Below, piece by piece: positions 11,879 to 23,359 of a DNA stretch of 64,000 nucleotides. A program made the translations under genes and the position numbers. The DNA is taken from contig CANNZV010000501.1 of the NCBI GenBank assembly GCA_947561585.1, positions 186,001 through 250,000 on the forward strand. Reading direction: 5' to 3'. The notes beneath the pieces are model-generated. The model was given only the letters and a program-made list of their open reading frames with translations, made no database searches and had not been told where the DNA came from. Position 1 is the first letter of the stretch, and the number at the start of each line of letters is the position of its first letter. The stretch is from Caprella mutica. Its lineage: Eukaryota > Arthropoda > Malacostraca > Amphipoda > Caprellidae.

Positions 11879-12227
11879 TCAATTGGCATTATTTACATCG
11901 AACATAATATATTAGAAATATAAAATGGTTACATATATACAAGAAACCAAACAAACAATAGGTATATACAAACACTAAAGTTCACTAAAAATGCACCGAC
12001 TGAATCGAGAGGTGAAATTATAATATAAGTAACGTTAAAACATACAAACTGGTCATTATTTGGTGAAAAATAGAGATTTTAGTGATCCTAAAAGTATATA
12101 AACATTCACTACGAAGCTCAACAATTCATAAGGTCGGAAGGGAGAATAGATATTTTAGTTATCCTAAAATAGGTCTCTAACATGTGACTCGATAAAAAAA
12201 TCTCCAAACAATACAATTCTCAAGGCA

Positions 12228-13682
12228 TCAGTATTTAAATCTTCTCTGAATTCCTCTTTTCTTAGGTTGAGGAGCTAGCGCTTCTGTTAGGAGAATAGTA
12301 GTTCTCCCATTAGAAGTCGTACCGAATTTTTTTATAGATGTTGGTCGACCAGACACCTTATAAGTAGCAGAAAGACCACTGCTATTCTTAATTTCTTCTA
12401 GGTAGGCATTCTGGTCGTCAACCCCATTTTCAGAACCCTGAGAACTTCTTCCATCAGAAGAACTGGACCCGTTTTCCGAATCAGAAAGTCTCCTTTTCCT
12501 CTTCTGATTGCTGGCTTGATCATTTGATGTTAAATTCGAGTCTTTCGCTTCGTCACAGTAATCACATTTGGAGATTTTTTTTTGTAAGTGGTTGAATAAA
12601 TTCTTAGTTTCTTCGGCATATTCCTCTTTTCCAACCAATATACTGTTATGTTGGTACTTTTCTTCAGGATTAAGTGTCTTTTTCTTTTTTATCTGAAATA
12701 AAATTAGATTAAAACCTCTTATTTTTAAAAAACTATTGGAAGAGGAGTATATTCTATGTGATTCATGGAAAGAATTAGAAAAATTATTTTTACATACAGT
12801 TTATTAAATAGAATAATGCACCCACATCTTTATGTGACCAAACCACTTCCCTAATTACAACGTAAACATGATATTCAAAAGTGGTAAACTTTCTGTAAAA
12901 ACTTGTATTTACTTTATGATAAAAATTTATCGAAAACTATCAACTCACAGTGTGCATAGCCGTCTTCCTTATGGTTTCTATGCTGTGCGGTAATTCGATA
13001 TGGATGAAAGGAAGCATTAAATCAGGAACTATTTCACACATCCTGCTGAGGACCTCCAGGTTGAATAGAAGTCTCTCAGGATCTGAAATCTGGAAGAAGA
13101 ACATTGATATTATTTAAATGCCCGTATTTCCTAAAATGGACTTTATCCAGAGTTAAATAATTAAAGCATATATTATAAACATATTAGTAAATGACGGACA
13201 CACATTACTTATGGTAGCTACAGAGTTATTACATCATCCGATAAATTTTACCTTCGAAAGAGAGATCTTTATCCATATCAGAAGCTTTCCAACGATCCTC
13301 GTTATGCATATTCCTTGGTTACTCTTCTCATTCAGCCCCTCCGTAAAGTACGCAACCTCTTGCATAAGTATATTGGCCTCTTCCAGAGAATTTAGGGACT
13401 GCAGAGGAGATTTAAAAAGTCTCTCCAAACTCTTCCTCACTACGGTCTTCAATGGCATGCCTGAAAAATAGAACATAGATAAGTGAAGTAATTTGCTCTG
13501 AATATTTTTTTGAGATGAACGATATTGGTGTGTATAGAGAAACGCTTTTAAATGAAAAAATATTCCAAGTAACGTGATAACCAAAGAGGAATTACTTCGA
13601 GGAGTAATTCTTGAAAATAATAAATGCAAAAGCTCTTCACTCTGTGAAACATTTACTTACAGATATCCTCAAAAGTAGGCAT
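12228..13682 (-). CDS. Unrecognised four-exon gene, predicted 278-residue nuclear-type protein (copy 1)
   Basis: The coding exons (plus coordinates, transcribed leftward) are 13682-13661, 13460-13252, 13089-12949 and 12692-12228. Every intron has GT/AG borders with good pyrimidine-rich acceptors; phases join cleanly to 278 codons ending in TGA. The ATG at 13682 lies downstream of a TATA box and initiator. Residues 1-124 look like a compact helical region (motifs SLEEANILMQEVAYF, LLFNLEVLSRMCEIVPDL). From ~125 the chain becomes charged: KKKK, a CDYC pair (167-170), a KRKRR basic patch (188-192, possible nuclear signal), a serine/acidic stretch (193-214) and a basic C-terminus. No signal peptide or membrane span is seen. 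I do not recognise the family; a helical protein-interaction module such as a TFIIS-N-like fold is only a guess. A second intact copy lies at 34906-36360. Confidence 0.82.
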
Positions 13683-13756
13683 TTTGACAAAAGTTTATGT
13701 AGACTTTGACTGAAACAGGCTTAAATAAGTTCTGGTTTCGAACAGCAGACGTGTTA

Positions 13757-13792
13757 GACTGATTTCAAATTTGAAAGCGAGGCCTTTTATAT
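13757..13792 (-). promoter_or_regulatory. TATA box and initiator of gene copy 1
   Basis: On the minus strand TATAAAAG (13792-13785) is followed by TCAGTCT (13763-13757). The first T of TATA is 31 bp upstream of the A of the initiator (13761), the canonical spacing for an arthropod RNA polymerase II core promoter. The predicted 5' leader to the ATG at 13682 is about 79 nt. The identical arrangement exists in copy 2. Confidence 0.8.
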
Positions 13793-13794
13793 GC

Positions 13795-15031
13795 GGTTCT
13801 GAACATCGATGGGCTGAACAGAGAACTCCAACAGATGGGAGGTGCTCCATTGCGACCAATGGGAGTTAAGCTTTCGATGTGGAGAGCTGTCATTGGCTTC
13901 AGGCAAGAATTAAGTAGATGAATCATTTTGATCTTCATATCGACTATGTTTTTAACATCAATATGTATAATATTGTATATCTCACGTTTTCATCATTATT
14001 ACGGGAATATAGTATTTATTAATCATGTCTTTTTCTACTTTCATTTTCTTTATTTTATTATATTAATTCCCTTTTTTTATACTAAAAACAGTGAAATATA
14101 CATTTTGTCACTATTGAAATAGTGATATAAGGTTAGGATAGGATAGCGGTGTTCGATTGTGGGATCTGAATGATTAGGCTCCCCCTCTGCCCCCCCCCCC
14201 CCCTAACCTTATAATTATTTTTATGACAGCATTGCACCAAAACGAGAGAGAAAATATTGACAGTACATGTTGTAAGGAAGTATCTACTTATTCATATGAA
14301 ATAACACTAGTGTTCGGGGAGAGGGCGGCTGACTAAAATAATTTAGACTCTAAAACGTCAATTAAAATTAAACAGATTTATCTAATTCTATTCTACAGAA
14401 AAATCTCAGACTTTTGCAACTGTTATTTCTTGAGTGAATTCTATTTGAACAAATTAAGCAATGCAAAAGTTGGAAAAAATATTCTTAAAAACCGGAATTG
14501 TGTTAGAAAGTATAGTTACAAAAGTAAAATTCTATACGGGAAAAAACCTTTTCGACTGATTTTCTTTTTATTCTGTAGATTTAAATTCCTATTTAAAAGT
14601 GTATGTAAAATCCTTGCGCTTTTAGACTATACTAAATTTTTTGATAAAATATACTTTATTTCCGTAGAATATTTTAAAAAATGAGAGAGTTCTTTGCTAA
14701 TTTTGACAGAGAATTTTTCACTTTTAATATTTATTTCACATTGTCGGCTGTTCAATATTTTCATTGCCAAACTGTATAGCGTTTCTATTGTTGGTAATTG
14801 TTAATGGAAACTGTTTTTTATAAGTTAGGTCAAATATATCTCAGAAATGTTGTGTTAAAATGAGTCGTTGTTGTTAAATGTTAAATCATTTAAAATAATA
14901 CTGCTGATGAAAATTCTTTTGTTAAATTCAGTTTTTTAATTCCTCTCGGAAAAGTAACGAAGGTCATTTTCGAAAATAGTTTTAAAATAAATTAAAGTAA
15001 GAATATATGTTTATGAAATAAATTCACAGTA
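13795..15031. other. Upstream intergenic DNA with a poly-C run
   Basis: No gene recognised. A homopolymer of about 15 C lies near 14189-14203 and is variable in copy 2 (36872-36893, split by a T). Short frames at 13928-14122 and 14430-14684 are A+T-rich, and the second is frame-disrupted in copy 2, so neither is supported. Confidence 0.6.
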
Positions 15032-15230
15032 GGGTAAGTTACGAATTATCGGTCGGTTACACATTTTCGGTCATCATAAAAATTATTTTATTTTTATCTT
15101 TATTGGTATCCATGAAACCTGCAGGTATCATGGATACCAATAAAAATAAATCTCATATAATAATTATAATATCATATTTTCTTATATATGACCGAAGTTG
15201 TGAAACTGACCGATAATTCGTAACTTACCC
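15032..15230. mobile_element. MITE with long inverted arms and a palindromic core
   Basis: The tip GGGTAAGTTACGAATTATCG and its inverted partner CGATAATTCGTAACTTACCC bound a ~199-bp hairpin-forming element. Inner arms (TTTCGGTCAT and ATGACCGAAG) also pair. At the centre sits TTGGTATCCATG.AACCTGCA / GGTATCATGGATACCAA, a palindrome also found in an unrelated MITE family. TA borders the left tip; the right flank is altered. The copy at 37710-37909 is its duplicate. Confidence 0.75.
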
Positions 15231-16389
15231 CAATCATAATTTATTCCTCAAAGTATTATAAATAGTTTCGACAGATAATAAAACTGTCAAGCATTGTCTT
15301 ACGTACCGTACGACTTTCACGTCAAATTTTCCATTGTTTGTGTGTTAGGTAGGTACATGGTAAAAGTTAAATTACAACGTGTGCGGTTAAGAAGCCATTC
15401 AGACTCACAAACACCAATATATAAAACCGCAACCTAAATCTCCCGTACACATTTTCATAAGAGAATCCGGTTAAAATTGTTTATATGATCAAATGTATTG
15501 ATAGGAAATTCTAAATTTTACAAGTACTAAAATTTTTAATTTGATGATCTAAGTCATTTTTCCTGAATATAAATAATATCAAGAATTGAAATGATAATTT
15601 ACTTCAAAACAGCTGTATACGGAAGTGCTTTAATTTCTTTTGATTATAATGTACCTTCAATACAGAGTTATTTTATAATAATTTACATGAGAATTGAATT
15701 ATTTTTCCCTCCTTCAGTTGAAACCTGTTAGCTACCTCCATATATAACTTAATTACTCTGTCGGTAGGTATCACCTCCACTATCCTTCTTAACTGGTAAG
15801 CTGGTTCAGAAGCTTTAAAAGTGTGAATATAATTCTGTTAAACTTCTTTTGAATATTAAACGTGATAGAATAAGTTTATTGGTGTACGGAGCTATTTCCC
15901 CCCTACCACCCGTACATAAGTTTGTATTCCTAGTAAGCCTTCAGACACGATTCCACTAGGAAGTAATTAAGGTATGGACACTATTACCTGCTCAGAAAAA
16001 ACTGTAGCGATCAGATATATTTATTTACATAGGGTAACTACACAATAGCCGATAGGATAAACTATTTTACGAGTCGCCCCATCGCCGACTTGTTACTCAC
16101 AGTTCCTTCAAACTTACATCTATTTGTTGACAACTGTCCGAAGAATCTTTAGTTTGATACAAAACTAGTAATTGCTGATAGCTGTCAGATTATCGGGATA
16201 TAATGGTATAACTCAGTAACAGATATCGGTTCACATGTAATAACAAATGTGTCAATAATGCAATTCAATCCTTGATATGAATATATTTCACATTGCCGAT
16301 AACAATTATTAAAAGTATTTTTGTGGCTACGGTAATTTTGTTCCTGTTTCGTTCATATACTTAACGTCATTCTATACTTATTGGCCACT
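15231..16389. other. Intergenic DNA, nothing recognised
   Basis: Shared with copy 2 up to the junction with the mariner remnant. At 15354-15355 is the intact TA target into which the 9.68-kb element is inserted in copy 2. No gene is seen. Confidence 0.6.
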
Positions 16390-17160
16390 CGCCGACTTAC
16401 ATCAACTGCCTTTCTAACGATTTCAGCTGTAATGTTGTTGCTTATTTTTTCCACAACTGCACAAAATTCTTGCATATTTACTGTTTTTTTGCATGCAGTA
16501 CCCCTAAAACTAGAAGTCAAGAGGATTCATATCTGGACTGCAATGTGCCAAGTAACGGCAGCTCCCATTGAAATTAACCGGCCCTGGGATTTGGCTTTTG
16601 ACATTTAAATGTTTGCCGTCGTGCACTGAGGGATTTGCTCCATCTCGTTAGAACCACCATTGTTTCCTCGTACCATGTCTGCAATACGGAGGAAAACTGT
16701 TTTTTTCCTCCGTATGACCATATAATTCCCCATTAACATTCACTCCGTTGTCTTTTTCATTTTTAAACTATTACAAACCTAACATTTCTCCATCGATATG
16801 AGACATTTTCGCCTCCCTGTCTTTCCTGTTCTTCGATCTCGTGTGGTTTTACCAAAGCACAAAATACGTACATTTTTTTCTGTTTAGAGGAGTGCATTTT
16901 TCTTGCACTCCTGCAACCACTTTTCGTGGTTGCTAAACATTATAAGGCTGTTTTTGCCTCAACTGACAAAATTGCAATCGCTGTTCTTTGTGCAAATGGC
17001 TAAGGGTCTGAACTTTGTGAATTCGGTATGGATTGAATTTAAACTCTTTTCGTAGAATTCTGTAGATAGAAGAAACACTTATGTTCCGTGCATTTGCTAC
17101 CACAGGTATAGATGTATGACGATTCTCTTCAAAAAAGTGTTCGAAAATCTTGCACATTTT
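16390..17160 (-). pseudogene. Decayed Tc1/mariner-type transposase (copy 1)
   Basis: Read leftward, 17157-16933 encodes a 74-residue helix-turn-helix segment (IPVVANARNISVSSIYRIL, then FNPYRIHKVQTL) typical of the N-terminal DNA-binding half of insect mariner-like transposases, where a PY..V/Q.L pattern follows the second helix. About 400 bp further on, a frame gives SPDMNPLDF, the conserved motif around the last catalytic acid of these enzymes, followed by in-frame stops. The catalytic middle is missing or scrambled. A small hairpin (TACGGAGGAAAACTGTTTTT CCTCCGTA) at ~16675-16715 lies between. The duplicate at 48777-49530 shows the same deletion, so decay preceded duplication. Confidence 0.7.
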
Positions 17161-17255
17161 CGTCGGTTATAACTGTCGTCAATTTTAAAATTGATATGTA
17201 TATACAAACTATAGGTTTCTATTTATATGTGCAGAACCACAAAAATAGGCTTATG

Positions 17256-20107
17256 ACTTTTCTCTCATCACAACTGACTTTTCTCTCATCACAACTGACT
17301 TTTCTCTCATCACAACTGACTTTTCTCTCATCACAACTGACTTTTCTTTCATCACTACTGACTTTTCACTCATCACAACTGACTTTTCTCTCATCACAAC
17401 TGACTTTTCTCTCATCACAACTGACTTTTCTCTCATCACAACTGACTTTTCCCTTATCACAACTGACTTTTCTCTCATCACAACTGACTTTTCACTCATC
17501 ACAACTGACTCTTCTCTCATCACAACTGACTTTTCTCTCATCACAACTGACTTTTCTCTCATCACAACTGACTTTTCTCTCATCACAACTGACTTTTCAC
17601 TCAACACAACTGACTTTTCTCTCATCACAACTGACTTTTCTCTCATCACAACTGACTTTTCACTCATCACAACTGACTTTTCTCTCATCACAACTGACTT
17701 TTCTCATCACAACTGACTTTTCTCTCATCACAAATGACTTTTCTCTCATCACAACTGACTTTTCTCTCATCACAACTGACTTTTCTCTCATCACAACTGA
17801 CTTTTCACTCATCACAACTGACTTTTCTCTCATCACAACTGACTTTTCACTCATCACAACTGACTTTTCTCTCATCACGACTGACTTTTCTCTCATCACA
17901 ACTGACTTTTCACTCATCACAACTGACTTTTCTCTCATCACAACTGACTTTTCTCTCATCACAACTGACTTCTCTCATCACAACTGACTTTTCACTCATC
18001 ACAACTGACTTTTCTCTCATCACAACTGACTTTTCACTCATCACAACTGACTTTTCTCTCATCACAACTGACTTTTCTCTCATCACAACTGACTTTTCAC
18101 TCATCACAACTGACTTTTCTCTCATCACAACTGATTTTTCACTCACCACAACTGACTTTTCTCTCATCACAACTGACTTTTCTCATCACAACTGACTTTT
18201 CTCTCATCACAAATGACTTTTCTCTCATCACAACTGACTTTTCTCTCATCACAACTGACTTTTCTCTCATCACAACTGACTTTTCTCTCATCACAACTGA
18301 CTTTTCTTTCATCACTACTGACTTTTCACTCATCACAACTGACTTTTCTCTCATCACAACTGACTTTTCTCTCATCACAACTGACTTTTCTCTCATCACA
18401 ACTGACTTTTCCCTTATCACAACTGACTTTTCTCTCATCACAACTGACTTTTCACTCATCACAACTGACTCTTCTCTCATCACAACTGACTTTTCTCTCA
18501 TCACAACTGACTTTTCTCTCATCACAACTGACTTTTCTCTCATCACAACTGACTTTTCACTCAACACAACTGACTTTTCTCTCATCACAACTGACTTTTC
18601 TCTCATCACAACTGACTTTTCACTCATCACAACTGACTTTTCTCTCATCACAACTGACTTTTCTCATCACAACTGACTTTTCTCTCATCACAAATGACTT
18701 TTCTCTCATCACAACTGACTTTTCTCTCATCACAACTGACTTTTCTCTCATCACAACTGACTTTTCACTCATCACAACTGACTTTTCTCTCATCACAACT
18801 GACTTTTCACTCATCACAACTGACTTTTCTCTCATCACGACTGACTTTTCTCTCATCACAACTGACTTTTCACTCATCACAACTGACTTTTCTCTCATCA
18901 CAACTGACTTTTCTCTCATCACAACTGACTTTTCACTCATCACAACTGACTTTTCTCTCATCACAACTGATTTTTCACTCACCACAACTGACTTTTCTCT
19001 CATCACAACTGACTTTTCTCATCACAACTGACTTTTCTCTCATCACAAATGACTTTTCTCTCATCACAACTGACTTTTCTCTCATCACAACTGACTTTTC
19101 TCTCATCACAACTGACTTTTCTCTCATCACAACTGACTTTTCTTTCATCACTACTGACTTTTCACTCATCACAACTGACTTTTCTCTCATCACAACTGAC
19201 TTTTCTCTCATCACAACTGACTTTTCTCTCATCACAACTGACTTTTCCCTTATCACAACTGACTTTTCTCTCATCACAACTGACTTTTCACTCATCACAA
19301 CTGACTCTTCTCTCATCACAACTGACTTTTCTCTCATCACAACTGACTTTTCTCTCATCACAACTGACTTTTCTCTCATCACAACTGACTTTTCACTCAA
19401 CACAACTGACTTTTCTCTCATCACAACTGACTTTTCTCTCATCACAACTGACTTTTCACTCATCACAACTGACTTTTCTCTCATCACAACTGACTTTTCT
19501 CATCACAACTGACTTTTCTCTCATCACAAATGACTTTTCTCTCATCACAACTGACTTTTCTCTCATCACAACTGACTTTTCTCTCATCACAACTGACTTT
19601 TCACTCATCACAACTGACTTTTCTCTCATCACAACTGACTTTTCACTCATCACAACTGACTTTTCTCTCATCACGACTGACTTTTCTCTCATCACAACTG
19701 ACTTTTCACTCATCACAACTGACTTTTCTCTCATCACAACTGACTTTTCTCTCATCACAACTGACTTCTCTCATCACAACTGACTTTTCACTCATCACAA
19801 CTGACTTTTCTCTCATCACAACTGACTTTTCACTCATCACAACTGACTTTTCTCTCATCACAACTGACTTTTCTCTCATCACAACTGACTTTTCACTCAT
19901 CACAACTGACTTTTCTCTCATCACAACTGATTTTTCACTCACCACAACTGACTTTTCTCTCATCACAACTGACTTTTCTCATCACAACTGACTTTTCTCT
20001 CATCACAAATGACTTTTCTCTCATCACAACTGACTTTTCTCTCATCACAACTGACTTTTCTCTCATCACAACTGACTTTTCACTCATCACAACTGACTTT
20101 TTTTTGT
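17256..20107. repeat. 21-bp satellite array with higher-order repeats
   Basis: Tandem ACTTTTCTCTCATCACAACTG (21 bp), about 135 units. Point variants (CACTCATCAC, TTTCATCACTACTG, CCCTTATCAC, CGACTG) recur in fixed order. Two block types of ~480 bp alternate: A starts at 17252, 18213 and 19049; B at 17734, 18694 and 19530. A-B periods are 961 and 836 bp, the difference being close to six 21-bp units. Short 19-bp units (ACTTTTCTCATCACAACTG) mark the block joins. Frames on both strands stay open because 21 is divisible by three; they are not genes. Confidence 0.95.
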
Positions 20108-20306
20108 AAGACTTACAGTTTTTAAGTCTTACAGCTTGTAAGACTTACAGTTTGTAAGACTTACACAGTTTGTGAGATTTAGTTTGTAAGACTTACAGTT
20201 TGTAAGACTTACAGTTTGTAAGACTTACACAGTTTGTGAGACTTTTAGTTTGTAAGACTTACAGTTTGTAAGACTTACAGCTTGTAAGTCTTACAGTCTT
20301 GTAAAC
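20108..20306. repeat. Degenerate 17-mer satellite edge
   Basis: Directly follows the 21-bp array. Units related to the 17-bp satellite (TGTAAGACTTACAG) but with deletions (CAGTTTGTAAG, CACAGTTTGTGAG). The last unit, CAGTCTTGTAAACAAAC, is identical to the right edge of the array at 62024. Confidence 0.85.
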
Positions 20307-21444
20307 AAACAAACGAACTTTATTGTTAAAAGCAATGTTTACATAATCATTTATTTTATTTTTCTCTAATTCAAATATATATTCTAAAGAATGAAAAGTA
20401 ATAAAAGCCAATTCTCCCCAAAACACTTTTCTGTGTTACTTAATTCTAGCGGGATAATTTCTGCTGACTCATGTTTTCAAGAAGCGTTTCTGTAGCTAAT
20501 AACAATTTGGATTTCTATTATTACTATTACTATTCTATTTTGGACTATTATTACTTACTAAAATGGATCAGTTGTTGGAGTGAGGAGATGTTTTTTGAAA
20601 TTTTTTAACAAGAGTTAATCTAAGATCTGCATTTTTTCCATGGTAGATAAATTCAGACTAACGGGATCATGATCTGACTCAGAGCAAACTGAAAGACCGA
20701 AGTCGTATCGCACTTCAAAACTTAATCAGCGTGTGAATTATAGTGTTATTCAGAAGACTACACTGAGAAAAAAATACAAATCAAATTGACTCTAAATCTT
20801 TTCAATATTTTATTTAAATACTATTTAATCGAAAATGTATTCATAAATAATCAAAACACGCTTGATGAACTAAATCTGAATATTTCTAAGAAATTATCAA
20901 ATTTTCACCAGATATTATGAGAAGAGTGATGCAAATTAATGAAGGAAGATATTTGGAAGAAGTTTTAACAGTAAAAAACTTTTAATATTCTGCTTTCATT
21001 TTCAGTTTGCTAATAAGCTTTATTTTGTGCGCAATAAAGTTTTAAAATGGTAAAGTGACTTTTGGCACACCCGGTATAGGTAGACAAGCAAAAATAAAAT
21101 ATAAATATTGGTCTGATTTTTTCAAGCATATTTCTGGACAACATTTATTATTTTCACCAACATAAATCTATTGGACTGAACACGTCAATTACTAATTGAA
21201 AATATGTGATAAACTAAATCACGCGAAACATTTTATAGTCTACGGTGTTTACTAAGAACATTTAAGTTGTTCTTGAATAGGTATTCTGATGTATAATAAT
21301 TAAATTTATTTAAATGAAAGATTATGACTTTAAATGAACATAGAATGAAAGGATGTCTGAATTGTTTTAGGATTCAATCCGAAATAACAAAAAAACATAG
21401 TAGAGTCTAAATATTTTACAAATAACTTACATTTCATTTATAAG
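20288..21444. repeat. Duplicated flank F, copy 1, with left-truncated mariner MITE
   Basis: Matches 62017-64000 from ACAAACAAACGAACTTTATT onward, with ~855 bp missing near 20533-20545 compared with the second copy. The missing part includes the left tip of the mariner MITE complete at 62850-63622; its right tip GTGACTTTTGGCACACCCGG ends at 21074 before TA. No coding region. Confidence 0.85.
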
Positions 21445-22244
21445 AAACTATACTCTTATGGTACTAGTAAAGATGATTTCGTGGTATATCTATCAAACAT
21501 CAAACATGACAGCAAGGTATAATACGACTAGAATCTAGCAAATCTCCACCTTATAGACTTTTCTTCTCAATCTTTGACCACTGGAGTACCATCGGTGTTC
21601 AATAATTCTTCCAAATCCACTTACGCTACCAAACCCCTTCCAATTTTCTAAGACCAATTCGATTGAAGTGAAAAAGAGAATTCTCCCATACTAAAGAAAC
21701 CACCCTTTGATTGGACATTCATCACCCTGATTGGAATTACCCATTCTTGGATTGGTTCTGAATATCCCAGTGGCTTTCGATCATGACGAATGAGTCACTC
21801 CAGTGATTTTAGTCTTGGTAGAGTGGGTGCCTATCTTGTACACAGTCTTCTTTATTCCTCTTCAATCGTTTGGGTTCATCAGAAAGGCTAGTGGCTATTC
21901 GAATGAAAGCTTTCACGATTCGAATGGCCTGAGATTCGACCAGGCATTTGATCTCTATTCACAAAATCGGCTTTGGAATCGTCTTGAGAATTGTTCATTC
22001 AGAATTTCAACTTAACATTCAATTTAATTGGGAATTGATTTCTAATGTTATGAACATTCATTTTATTCAATAACTAATTTAATATAGGAACAGTGTGTTC
22101 GTAGGCTTACGGCAGGCCTATCAAGAACTGCCATTCAACTCACCTAAGTTAATTGGAATGATTTCTAAAAAATACTTAAATATTTTATACAAATACATCT
22201 GTACGTGTGTGGTCAAATTATTCTTAGAGCTAACTCTGGTTATT
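21445..22244. other. Sequence between flank F and the retroelement, unassigned
   Basis: Somewhat less A+T-rich than its surroundings around 21540-22015. A 70-codon plus frame at 21803-22015 has no recognised motif. I searched by eye for an LTR matching sequence after 31080 and found none. Confidence 0.5.
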
Positions 22245-22354
22245 CTTCTCAATGATACCCATCTCTCTCTGTTCTCTAAATACCCTATCGTACATTTCTA
22301 ATTTTTCAGGATTCTTAGCTAGTTTCTGAACATTTGATTGCAGTATACTCTTTT
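22245..22354 (-). pseudogene. Inverted, identical fragment of the BEL/Pao RT region
   Basis: The reverse complement of ~110 bp here equals ~27686-27794 of the retroelement, with no mismatch over the 70 bases I checked base by base. The fragment lies ~80 bp upstream of the protease remnant and points the other way. It implies a local inversion or template switch recent enough to leave no differences. Confidence 0.85.
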
Positions 22355-22428
22355 TGATTTTGGTTATAATTCATTAATTATATTATAACTTTTATAATTT
22401 TTATAATTATAAATTATAAGCTATTTAA

Positions 22429-23091
22429 CATGCCGATCGAGTTAAATTCAGAGTTCACGGGTTCAATGAAAGTAAGAATATTACTGCGGACATAGTAAAA
22501 CTGACATTAGAAATAGGATCTAAAACTCACGATGTTGAGGTAATATGTGTACCAACAATTGATGTTAAATTCTTTGTACCTGGAATACATAAACTGGTTA
22601 ACGAATTCAGGAGATCTGGCTACTCTTTGGCAGACAAGTTCTTAGAATTTGAAACCACTCATTGTATTGGTAATATTTCGATTATTCTGGGTACTGAAAG
22701 CGACCATGTTATACCTTTGACTTATGTAACCTTTGGCGATGACAATCTGTCTTCATTTATAGATACGGAAATTGGTGTCATCTTTTCAGGTGATATTAAT
22801 AGGATGCTAGAAAATATTACCTCATTACCTTTAAATCCGTGCATTAGTTCTGACGTGTCTGGTGATAACAGTTCGTATTCCTCTCGTCGGGAGGGAATAA
22901 ATTGCGTGCGTGAGAATCCCGAATGCGAGTTTAAGGAAATCTCCACGTATTTAGAGTATGAAGAACCCTTGAATGACTATACTATTTATGATGAAAACGG
23001 ATCAATAAATAAACGAGAATTAGAAAGAGCTACAGATGATGCCCTGAATCATGAACTGAATAGAGTAACTAATTTGGATAGCTATTCAGAG
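22429..23091 (+). pseudogene. BEL/Pao-type retrotransposon, aspartic protease (DUF1758-like) part
   Basis: A frame open from 22429 to 23091, joined to plain AT-rich sequence with a stop at 22426. It encodes the tail of a BEL/Pao polyprotein protease region: VEVICVPTID, SLADKFLEF, ISIILGTESDHVI and TEIGVIFSG match the order of conserved blocks (V.P.., LAD, I.iLiG.D, lGwifsG) in that domain. The gag portion and start of the protease are absent. The frame runs on ten codons into the inserted 4.45-kb element and stops at 23121. The reverse transcriptase resumes beyond the insertion at 27539. Confidence 0.8.
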
Positions 23092-23359
23092 CCCAGGGAG
23101 AAAATTATAGGGGGGACATAGAAGATTTTGGGAGATTAAAGGAACATTTCTAACATAATCATAGAAGAGAATTGGGGGTGCTTATGTCCAAGTTTTCTAC
23201 CATGTTCACTCCTATAACTAAAAGGGGGAATCTCCTATACTATCAGATGATTTCACCCATAATCATAGAAGATTTTGGGAGATTAAAGGAGTCTTTCTAT
23301 CATAATCATAGAAGAGAATTGAGGGTGCTTCACTCTTATAATTAAAGGAGGGTATCTCC

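Larger units (their letters stand above)
9135..17255. repeat. Segmental duplication, copy 1
   Basis: About 7.05 kb of this interval, once the hAT insertion 10428-11492 is set aside, matches 32833-49625 (minus its 9.68-kb insertion) in the same orientation, by eye at roughly 97-98 percent. The left limit falls inside a hAT element at GACTGGAAG; the right limit is GGCTTATG at 17255. The unit contains the hAT right end, the four-exon gene, a MITE and a decayed mariner transposase. On the right it abuts the 21-bp satellite directly, which copy 2 does not. Confidence 0.9.

Noticed and set aside
13211..13471. 86-codon plus frame opposite exon 2 of the gene (also 35889-36149)
   Set aside because: Shadow of the minus-strand exon, which has correct splice borders on both sides.
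13234..13629. Exon 2 as an unspliced 131-codon gene
   Set aside because: The extra residues at both ends come from introns. GT/AG borders and phase agree with the four-exon model in both copies.
14189..14203. Poly-C run as a regulatory element
   Set aside because: It differs in length and is interrupted in the paralogue, as expected for slippage, and has no conserved context.
16381..16608. 75-codon plus frame (and 48749-48940)
   Set aside because: It lies antisense to the mariner transposase remnant and is not conserved in length between copies.
17112..20000. Long open frames on both strands through the 21-bp arrays (also 50487-51324)
   Set aside because: The period is a multiple of three and stop-free in several frames on both strands; the products are pure TFLSSQL or EKSVVMR repeats with no flanking coding sequence.
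21803..22015. 70-codon plus frame before the retroelement
   Set aside because: No motif, no splice evidence and no second copy; could be chance in a less A+T-rich patch.
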